Of a stretch of DNA of 64,000 nucleotides, positions 52,336 through 59,413 are shown in pieces. Position 1 is the first letter of the stretch. Each line of letters opens with the position of its first letter. Made by a program: the position numbers and the translations under genes. This DNA comes from Bacteroidia bacterium (GTDB taxonomy: Bacteria > Bacteroidota > Bacteroidia > Cytophagales > Cyclobacteriaceae). The DNA is taken from the NCBI GenBank assembly GCA_030426345.1, contig JAUHYU010000012.1, forward strand, positions 1 to 64,000, written 5' to 3'. The notes beneath the pieces were generated by a model that ran no database searches, was not told where the DNA came from, and was given only the letters and a program-made list of their open reading frames with translations.

Positions 52336-53766
52336 TTAGTCGATCTTTCTAACTTTAATGCTACGATAATGGACCTCATCTCCATGCTCCTGTAGCAGGA
52401 TATGTCCCGATTGCCAGTTGCCAAATCCTTCCCAGTCCTTGTATTTACTCCGGGAAACAAGCGCATTGAAAGCTTGTGTACCACGCTCATAAGTCAATAC
52501 TTTGCGATGGTTCAACCAGTGCTCTACATGTGCACCCTTATATTCAGTTCTTGTCAGGTTATTGCCTTTGAGCCATTCATCAACTCTAGTTCCAGTTACG
52601 ATTAATCTGGCATGATTCCAGTTTCCAGGTTTTTTGACAATTTTATTTTCGTGTGCAGGTATCAAGTCGTAAAGCGAGGCCACAGTTCGGTTTCCATCAG
52701 TTCCCATTTTAGCATCAGGGTGTTTTTCATCATCCAAAACCTGATATTCCAAACCGATCGCAGATTTTCCTGGGCTATATTGCTCTGTAATAAAATATTT
52801 GATTCCGCTATTGGCTCCTTCGGTAAGCATGAAATCCGCCTGAAATTCAAAGGTAGAATACTCATCTAATGTCACTATATCTCCTCCTCCCTGAGATTCG
52901 GCACCACCTTGTGAAAGTACAATTAGTTCCCCATTATCTACTTTCCAGCCACTTTTTGGGAATGCATCTTTATGTGCTCCTCTCCAACCATCAGTAGTTT
53001 TGCCATCAAACAGCAATCTCCAACCTTGGGCTCTTTCCTGAGGTGATAGATAATTTGGGATCAAATTAACTACAGTCACATCAGTCCAAGGGCTAGGTAC
53101 TAAGTCTTTGGTTTTGATCCGGATATTCTTCCATTTTATTTGCTTGCCCACCTGACTTTCATTGCCAATTCCATGGACTTGGAAGGCAATAAAGCCTTCA
53201 GCGGTCATGTCATCAATCAGGTCAGAGCATGGAATGCCATTTACCCAAGTACGGATAGAATTTCCAATTGCTTCGATGCGGTAGTGGTTCCACTCCCCAT
53301 TTTTAAATGCAGTTCTTCCTTTCTGGTTTAAATCCAGAGGATACAGCCAGCCTCTTCTGCCTTCATCATAGATTCCGCCTGACCATGCCCGGGCAGCAGG
53401 ATCAATTTCTACCTGATAACCATGCACCCTGCCATCTTTGTAATCTGCGGTGCTCAAGCTACGAATCTGAATGCCGCTATTCATACTTGGATCTACCAGG
53501 AGGTCCACCTCAAGGATAAAATCTCCATAAGTTTTTTCTGTGGCCATAAAGCTGTTGGGCGTATTGAGCTTGGTAGTGCCCACCATCATGCCGTCTTCTA
53601 CGGTGTATTTGGCTTCGCCGTTCAGCTGTTTAAAACCGGTAAAATCTTTTTCGTTGAAAAGCATTTCCCAGCCATCGTCCCCCGCTACACTCATCGAAGG
53701 ACTCATGAGAAGTATAGCTAACAAAGCCATACAAACGTTTGCAGTAGTTTTCATTTTTGATTTCAT
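52336..53766 (-). CDS. Secreted protein with two DUF1080 (3-keto-disaccharide hydrolase) domains
   Basis: 476 residues. An N-terminal signal (MKTTANVCMALLAILLMSPSMSVAG) follows a four-residue lead, so ATG 53754 is an alternative start. Two DUF1080 beta-jelly-roll domains: about 30-215 (WEMLFNEKDFTGFKQLN, then NSGIQIRSL and HGYQVEIDP) and about 240-475 (WRLLFDGKTTDGWRGAH, NSGIKYFITEQ and GLEYQVLDDEKHPDA). The domain is a glycan hydrolase or lectin-like fold; some members cleave 3-keto sugars. The gene is close to a sulfatase and sialidase-fold protein on the same strand, suggesting a secreted glycan-degrading group. Catalytic residues not assigned. Confidence 0.88.
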   Translation of the reverse strand: MKSKMKTTANVCMALLAILLMSPSMSVAGDDGWEMLFNEKDFTGFKQLNGEAKYTVEDGMMVGTTKLNTPNSFMATEKTYGDFILEVDLLVDPSMNSGIQIRSLSTADYKDGRVHGYQVEIDPAARAWSGGIYDEGRRGWLYPLDLNQKGRTAFKNGEWNHYRIEAIGNSIRTWVNGIPCSDLIDDMTAEGFIAFQVHGIGNESQVGKQIKWKNIRIKTKDLVPSPWTDVTVVNLIPNYLSPQERAQGWRLLFDGKTTDGWRGAHKDAFPKSGWKVDNGELIVLSQGGAESQGGGDIVTLDEYSTFEFQADFMLTEGANSGIKYFITEQYSPGKSAIGLEYQVLDDEKHPDAKMGTDGNRTVASLYDLIPAHENKIVKKPGNWNHARLIVTGTRVDEWLKGNNLTRTEYKGAHVEHWLNHRKVLTYERGTQAFNALVSRSKYKDWEGFGNWQSGHILLQEHGDEVHYRSIKVRKID

Positions 53767-53995
53767 TATGTGTTTATTTATTTGGATACGAAACCATTGA
53801 TTAGCCCTTTATGCGAAATTATTAAAGGGGGCTTCAAATTTGGGATATTTTTTTTAGAAAAGGGAGGGATTTTGGGAATTTATGGGTTCCTCTCTTATTG
53901 GGGAATAATTATTTCAGGAACATTTTTCATAAAACCAGATAAAAACAGCATATATTATTTTTCTGACGGCTGTTTTTATCTGGTTAAGAATAGGG
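53767..53995. other. Intergenic region with sulfatase terminator
   Basis: 229 bases. A plus-strand open frame across it has no recognisable domain and runs through the sulfatase stop, so it is not called. The large perfect hairpin at 53933-53985 is the likely sulfatase terminator. No clear promoter motif for the DUF1080 gene was identified. Confidence 0.5.
53933..53985 (-). terminator. Long perfect hairpin after the sulfatase gene
   Basis: AACCAGATAAAAACAGC (53933-53949) pairs with its exact complement GCTGTTTTTATCTGGTT (53969-53985), a 17-bp stem with 19-base loop, beginning 10 bases after the sulfatase stop; leftward the stem ends in TTTTAT. Confidence 0.7.
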
Positions 53996-56383
53996 TTAGT
54001 TGTCTTTAGGGTACCAAATTTTTGAAGTACCCAAAGTCCCATTAAAATCGAATGGTGCTTTATCATAATAATCAACAGATACGGGTGAACCCAGATCACT
54101 GCCAAAATCGAGGCAGTCATTTGCGGTAAATGCAAATGGTACGGTAATAGGCACCTGCCCTTCGGCCACGATTTTTCCATTCACTTTAAGTGTAATGTCC
54201 ATTGGTGAACCTGGCTTAGGCGAAGTCAATCTAGACACAACTTCTATGTTGACTTTCCCAGTTGGTAATTTTGTTTTAGCCTTAATGTGGGTACGTTTGA
54301 TTTCAAACATATTATACTCATAGGATAAATAACCATCTTTTACATAGCAGGAAAGGCCGCCTGAAAAGCCACCAAGGGCATAAAGTACACCATTTGCCTT
54401 TTTTGGCACGGTTACTTCCATGCTGACATTGTTATCAAACTTGCCCAATTTTGGCGCAGTAAATTCGGGCATTCGCTCAATTCGACCGCTAAAAGTCCAA
54501 TCGGTATAAGGTGTCGCCGGGGCATCTTCAGGGTGGTAAATAATCGACCACAGACCCCCACCGATTGGAAGGTTTTTGTTTTTGGCAGATTCCACTAAGA
54601 ACATATTTTTCATTTCTGCCAGCTTCTCTGGCATTTTTTTGGATAAATCGTTTGCCTGACTCCAATCTTCGTCAATATTATATAACTCCCATGTGTCCTC
54701 TTCAGGATTCCAGGTAGCCGCACCTTCTGGAAGTCCAGGAACCCAAGGATTACGAAGACCAAAAGCTGAAGCAAACCAACCATCATAGTATAGGCCTCGG
54801 CTTCCCATGATATCAAAAAACTGTATTTTTCGAGTGCCTTCTGCTTTCGAATCTGCAAAGGTGTAATCCATACTGACTCCGTTGATTGGATCTTGTGTAA
54901 AACCATTGACCTCCAATGGAGCCTCGATTTTTACAGCTTCATATATCGTCGGCACAATATCGATAACATGATGAAACTGTGGTCTTGGTGTGTTATCATG
55001 CTTGATACTTTTTGGCCACGATATAGCCAATGGTTGACGGGTACCACCAAAGTGTGCTGCCACTAATTTTGTCGATCTGTATGGAGTGGAGCCGGCCCAT
55101 GCCCAACCGGCATTGTACATATTGTCCGTTTTGGGTGACCCTAAAACATCCAAACCCCCTAGATCCTCTAAGGCGTCAATATGCTGTTGGATGGTAGTAG
55201 GGATGCTGTTTTGAGCAAGTAATTCACTGATAGTTCCGTTTTGTCCTTCGGCTGATGAACCATTATCACCCCAGATATAGAATATAAGGGTATTGTCCAG
55301 CTTGCCTTGATTTTCAATTTCATCGATCAGCAACCCAACATTGTGATCCGTATGTTCAGCAAAACCGGCATAAACTTCCATTAATCTACTCTGGAACGCT
55401 CTTTCAGATTCGGGAATCTCTTCCCATCCAGTCATGGTTTCATTGCGCTCGGTCAGCTGCGCATCCTGTGGAATCCATCCAAGTTCCTTTTGTCTTTTAA
55501 ATGCTCTCTTTCGGTATTCGTCCCAACCATCATCAAATTTACCTTTGTATTTATCAGCCCATTCTTTGGCTACATGGTGAGGTCCATGAACAGCACCTGG
55601 CGCCCAATACATGAGGAAAGGTTTGTCTGGAGAAAAAGCTTGTTGTTCCCTTAGCCAATGGATTGCATCTTCGGTGATGTCTTCAGTAAGGTGATAGTAG
55701 TCATGTCCTTGTGTGGTTTCAGGGTGATCTACAACGGTCGTATTACGCACCATGTGGGGTTCGTATTGTGATGCTTCGCCAGCTAGGAATCCGTAAAAAT
55801 ATTCGAAACCATAGCCTGTAGGCCAGTAATCAAATGGTCCTTTAGATGTGGTTAATTCAGCCGGAGTATTGTGCCATTTCCCAAAAGCACTGGTGTTGTA
55901 ACCATAAGCTTTTAGCACCTCGGCAACGGTGGCAGAAGTTTTTGGAATTGTTCCACTAAAACCATCCCAATCATTGGCGATTTCGGCGATCTGGCCATTA
56001 CCAACGACTGTATGATTTCTTCCAGTAAGTATGGAGGCTCGCGTTGGGGAGCACATGGCTGTTGAGTGAAATCGATTATAGGAAATCCCCAAGTCAGCAA
56101 CTCGACTTAAATTTGGTGTATTTATTTCACCCCCATAAGTAGAAGGCGTTGCCGGACCGGCATCATCAATAAGGATGATAAGAATATTAGGGGCATCCTT
56201 AGCAAGTCGTTGAGGATCTACTCTTTTTTGATAGGTAGAGGTCTGCATGGTAAGTCCTGCTTTACTGGCCGAGGGTGTGGGAGGGAAAGGCAAGACATCC
56301 TGAGCTGATACTATACTAGCTGTACAGACAAAAAAACAGACCAGAAATCTTCTGGTCTGTTTTAAGATTTTAGTTTTTCTCAT
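53996..56383 (-). CDS. Secreted arylsulfatase (S1 family)
   Basis: 795 residues with a signal peptide ending near SIVSAQ (residue 28). C111-S-P-T-R-A is the Cys-type sulfatase motif that is converted to formylglycine (CSPTRASILTGRN, residues 111-123); D73-D74 in LIDDAG and the later IWGDNGSSAEGQ provide calcium ligands. The 200-residue C-terminal extension beyond the usual sulfatase fold is beta-rich (EVTVPKKANGVLYALGGFSGG). It removes sulfate esters from a sugar or phenol in the periplasm or outside. A formylglycine-generating or anSME enzyme is not in this window. It faces the same strand as the DUF1080 and sialidase-like genes. Confidence 0.92.
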   Translation of the reverse strand: MRKTKILKQTRRFLVCFFVCTASIVSAQDVLPFPPTPSASKAGLTMQTSTYQKRVDPQRLAKDAPNILIILIDDAGPATPSTYGGEINTPNLSRVADLGISYNRFHSTAMCSPTRASILTGRNHTVVGNGQIAEIANDWDGFSGTIPKTSATVAEVLKAYGYNTSAFGKWHNTPAELTTSKGPFDYWPTGYGFEYFYGFLAGEASQYEPHMVRNTTVVDHPETTQGHDYYHLTEDITEDAIHWLREQQAFSPDKPFLMYWAPGAVHGPHHVAKEWADKYKGKFDDGWDEYRKRAFKRQKELGWIPQDAQLTERNETMTGWEEIPESERAFQSRLMEVYAGFAEHTDHNVGLLIDEIENQGKLDNTLIFYIWGDNGSSAEGQNGTISELLAQNSIPTTIQQHIDALEDLGGLDVLGSPKTDNMYNAGWAWAGSTPYRSTKLVAAHFGGTRQPLAISWPKSIKHDNTPRPQFHHVIDIVPTIYEAVKIEAPLEVNGFTQDPINGVSMDYTFADSKAEGTRKIQFFDIMGSRGLYYDGWFASAFGLRNPWVPGLPEGAATWNPEEDTWELYNIDEDWSQANDLSKKMPEKLAEMKNMFLVESAKNKNLPIGGGLWSIIYHPEDAPATPYTDWTFSGRIERMPEFTAPKLGKFDNNVSMEVTVPKKANGVLYALGGFSGGLSCYVKDGYLSYEYNMFEIKRTHIKAKTKLPTGKVNIEVVSRLTSPKPGSPMDITLKVNGKIVAEGQVPITVPFAFTANDCLDFGSDLGSPVSVDYYDKAPFDFNGTLGTSKIWYPKDN
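56337..56360 (-). other. Hairpin within the sulfatase signal-peptide codons
   Basis: CAGACCAGAA (56337-56346) and its exact complement TTCTGGTCTG (56351-56360) with a 4-base loop lie at codons 8-16 of the sulfatase, where a strong structure would slow early translation. Confidence 0.45.
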
Positions 56384-56437
56384 TTTGTGTAGTGTTTAAG
56401 TTCTGTTAAGCCAATGTGAGCTTTTATTTTTAGAAAC

Positions 56438-56450
56438 CCATGGATTTTAC
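56438..56450 (+). repeat. Dispersed CATGGATTT motif between sulfatase and sialidase-like genes
   Basis: CCATGGATTTTAC, core at 56439; the downstream consensus part is not conserved. Confidence 0.4.
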
Positions 56451-57524
56451 CTACATTTTAGGCCAGTTTCCGTTGACAATGGGCTTAGACTTTATCTTGG
56501 ACGGATCGACCACTACATGCTTTACACGATCGCGTTTCCAGGTATAGACGATATGTACCAGTCCGTTTTCAGCTTGGATCACAGAGGGGTAGGAATATTC
56601 GCCGTCCTTATCTTCCAATACCAAAGCTGCTTCCCAAACTTTACCATCTCTTGAAACCGCTACATTGAGTGGAGATCGCTTGCCTCCCCATTTGTTCGGG
56701 TTTTTACCTACATGGTTATATACGATCAATTGCCTGCCGTCTTGCAGAGTAACTGCATCTGTACCGGAGTTTGGATTTGGCAAATCAGTTGGCTCTAAAT
56801 AAGACCATGTTTTTCCAAAATCCGTAGACCAAGAAGATAAGACAACGCTTTCCTTGCTTCGTGCTAAGATCTGCAATTTGTTGCCAGGGTAGATCAGCAC
56901 ACTTGGCTGGATGGCATTGTATTCTTTTCCGTCATTGATTGGATTGCTTTTGGTCCAGGTTTTACCCATATCTTTAGAATATTCAAAATGTACCTGCCAT
57001 CCATTATGTTCTGTACTAGTAGGACTTATCAATGTGCCATTGCTCAGCAAGACAGGCTTGTTTTTGATAGGTCCCAATATGCCTTCCGGCAATTTTCTAG
57101 GCGTTCCCCAAGTTGCACCGTTGTCATTCGATTCGATCAGCATTCCCCACCAATCAACCGGGTCTGGGCCGACTTTGTAATAGTTTTGTAGTGGGCCGTT
57201 TGGTACTTGATAGAGTACCGGATTCCAAGTCGGATAACGCAGGTTTGCGTTTTCAATGCCATTGGCGATGGATACAGGTTCCGACCATTTACCATTCAGC
57301 TTGCGGCTGATCCAAATTTCCACGTCCTTGTTTTTTTCCTTTGTCCCTCCAAACCAAGACGCCACAAGACCTTCCGGAGTTGCTGCGATTGTAGAAGCAT
57401 GGCACTCTTTGAATGGTGCTTTTTCAAATATGAATTCATCGATTATAATTCCCTTCCTTTGGGCGAGGGAAATAGTAGAGACAAATAATAGAATGAAGAG
57501 AAATGTTTGTTTCAAATAATGCAT
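56451..57524 (-). CDS. Secreted sialidase-fold (BNR-repeat) protein
   Basis: 357 residues with signal peptide MHYLKQTFLFILLFVSTISLAQ. A six-bladed propeller is indicated by Asp-box repeats SNDNGATW, SKDMGKTW, STDFGKTW and SRDGKVW, plus NPVLYQVPNG and NKPVLLSNGTLISPTS. The family includes exo-sialidases, but the catalytic arginine triad cannot be confirmed, and similar propellers act as other glycoside hydrolases or lyases (for example on rhamnose or sulfated polymers). It lies 67 bases upstream of the sulfatase in the same direction, so both probably act on one glycan. Fold sure, substrate open. Confidence 0.82.
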   Translation of the reverse strand: MHYLKQTFLFILLFVSTISLAQRKGIIIDEFIFEKAPFKECHASTIAATPEGLVASWFGGTKEKNKDVEIWISRKLNGKWSEPVSIANGIENANLRYPTWNPVLYQVPNGPLQNYYKVGPDPVDWWGMLIESNDNGATWGTPRKLPEGILGPIKNKPVLLSNGTLISPTSTEHNGWQVHFEYSKDMGKTWTKSNPINDGKEYNAIQPSVLIYPGNKLQILARSKESVVLSSWSTDFGKTWSYLEPTDLPNPNSGTDAVTLQDGRQLIVYNHVGKNPNKWGGKRSPLNVAVSRDGKVWEAALVLEDKDGEYSYPSVIQAENGLVHIVYTWKRDRVKHVVVDPSKIKSKPIVNGNWPKM

Positions 57525-57682
57525 AGTAGTTTTAGTTAATTTTCAAACAATATACTTTTGTCAATTGAAATACTACCCCTTTGGTTTCAACTTTTTGTTT
57601 CTATGCAAAAAAATCAAAACAAGGCATACTTGATGGAATTCCTGCATAATCAATGTATTTTTAAACCTTTAAAAATGATACC

Positions 57683-59371
57683 ATGAGAAAGAAATTGATG
57701 TTTTTTTTATTGGGGCTAATGGTAGTAGGCCATGCTGAGGCGCAATTGGGAATGGATCTCTTTACTTTTTCCAAAAAGGATTCGCTGCGCGGCACGCTGA
57801 CTCTACCGAGAACCTGCTATGACGTACACTATTATCATTTGGATATCCAGGTAAACCCTAAAACAAAAAAGATAGGCGGGTCAAATACCATATATTTTGA
57901 AGTAATTGAAGATACTGATTTGCTCCAAGTGGACTTGTTTGAAAACATGGATATAAAACAAATTGTGTTGGATGGAAAAGAAAAGCTGAAATTCCGTCGG
58001 GAGTTCAATGCTGTATTTATCTCTTTGCCGAAGGAGTTAAAAAGAGGAGAAAAGCATCAAATTTCCATAGAATACGGTGGAAAGCCAATAGTGGCTAAGT
58101 TACCCCCTTGGGATGGAGGGTTTATTTGGGCAACAGATAGTGTCGGAAATCCATGGGTGGCAGTGGCTTGCCAGGGTACGGGAGCAAGTCTGTGGTGGCC
58201 CAACAAAGACCACCAATCTGACGAGCCGGACAGTATGCTGATCAGCGTGACGATACCGGAAGAATTGGAAAATATATCCAACGGCAGATTGCGGAGCATT
58301 ACACAACGCAAGAAAGGATGGAAGACTTATGATTGGTTTGTTAGCTATCCGATCAACAATTATAACGTAACGGTCAATATTGGGAATTTCGCGCATTTTG
58401 ACGATGTCTTTATCGAGCCCGATGGTGACAGCCTGACATTGGATTATTATGTGCTTCCACAGGAGTTGGACAAGGCGAAGTGGCAGTTTGCTCAAGTTCA
58501 GCCGATGATGGATTTTTTCTATACATATTTTGGGCCATACCCATTTGCTCGCGATGGCTACAAACTCATTCAAAGTCCACATCTTGGTATGGAGCACCAG
58601 ACGGCCGTGGCTTATGGAAATCAGTACCTAAATGGGTACAAAGGAACTGCCAGTTCAGAAGTGGGGCTGACGTTTGATTTTATCATCTTGCATGAAACCG
58701 CCCACGAATGGTGGGGCAACAATATCACAACCAACGATGTGGCGGATATGTGGGTACACGAAAGTTTTGGGTCATATAGCGAGGCGCTGTATGTGGAGTA
58801 TGCACACGGGTATGAGGCATCAATGAAATATCTCAATGGCAAAAAGCAAAACGTAAAAAATGATCTACCGATTATCGGGCCTTTTGGCGTGAACAAAGAG
58901 GGATCCACGGATATGTATGACAAAGGGCAACTGGTGCTAAATACCCTCCGACATGTCATTGATGATAAGGATTTGTGGCTATCCATTTTGCGAGGACTGA
59001 ATGAAGAGTTTCGGTACAAGACCATAGATGGACAGGAGGTTTTTGATTATATCAACAAACGCACTTCCATGGATTTACGAGGCTTTTTCGACCAATATTT
59101 TAGGTATAAGGACTTGCCAACTTTAGCCGTCAGCTTGGTGAAAAAGGGGGAGGAGGTAAAGGCAACATATCGCTGGGAAGCCAATGTAGATAATTTTGAT
59201 ATGCCGATAAAAGTAACAACCTCACCCGGGAAGTATGAAATGATTTACCCAACAAACACCTCAAAATCCATGGATTTGCAAGGGCTTGACCCCGATGATT
59301 TTAAGGTTGCGGAAGATCAGTTTTATGTGAATTTAGACTTGAGAAAAACATATATTGATCCAAGAAAATAG
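57683..59371 (+). CDS. Secreted M1-family zinc metallopeptidase
   Basis: 562 residues with a signal peptide (MRKKLMFFLLGLMVVGHAEAQ). The zinc motif HETAH at residues 337-341, followed after 18 residues by E360 (MWVHESFGSYSEALY), is the gluzincin HExxH-x18-E pattern. LGMEHQTAVAYG, before the zinc site, is the exopeptidase-type GxMEN-like block (here G-M-E-H). The length is that of short bacterial M1 forms lacking the large C-terminal domain. It is an aminopeptidase acting in the periplasm or outside. The dispersed repeat occurs twice in this gene (59068, 59269) and once right at its stop. Confidence 0.93.
   Translation: MRKKLMFFLLGLMVVGHAEAQLGMDLFTFSKKDSLRGTLTLPRTCYDVHYYHLDIQVNPKTKKIGGSNTIYFEVIEDTDLLQVDLFENMDIKQIVLDGKEKLKFRREFNAVFISLPKELKRGEKHQISIEYGGKPIVAKLPPWDGGFIWATDSVGNPWVAVACQGTGASLWWPNKDHQSDEPDSMLISVTIPEELENISNGRLRSITQRKKGWKTYDWFVSYPINNYNVTVNIGNFAHFDDVFIEPDGDSLTLDYYVLPQELDKAKWQFAQVQPMMDFFYTYFGPYPFARDGYKLIQSPHLGMEHQTAVAYGNQYLNGYKGTASSEVGLTFDFIILHETAHEWWGNNITTNDVADMWVHESFGSYSEALYVEYAHGYEASMKYLNGKKQNVKNDLPIIGPFGVNKEGSTDMYDKGQLVLNTLRHVIDDKDLWLSILRGLNEEFRYKTIDGQEVFDYINKRTSMDLRGFFDQYFRYKDLPTLAVSLVKKGEEVKATYRWEANVDNFDMPIKVTTSPGKYEMIYPTNTSKSMDLQGLDPDDFKVAEDQFYVNLDLRKTYIDPRK
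59068..59089 (+). repeat. Dispersed repeat copy inside the M1 peptidase gene
   Basis: CATGGATTTACGAGGC followed by TTTTTC, matching the consensus at most positions but in coding sequence (reading S-M-D-L-R-G-F-F-D). Confidence 0.5.
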
Positions 59372-59393
59372 TCATGGATTTTAGGGGCTTTTT
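59371..59393 (+). repeat. Dispersed CATGGATTTTAG repeat at the M1 peptidase stop
   Basis: GTCATGGATTTTAGGGGC followed by TTTTT; the repeat starts within two bases of the stop codon, like the copy after crtY, and lies between convergent genes. Confidence 0.8.
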
Positions 59394-59413
59394 GAGCGTG
59401 TTTTTGACTGAAA

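Noticed and set aside
53770-54009. 79-codon plus-strand frame between DUF1080 and sulfatase genes
   Set aside because: Runs through the terminator hairpin and into the sulfatase antisense; no recognisable protein pattern.
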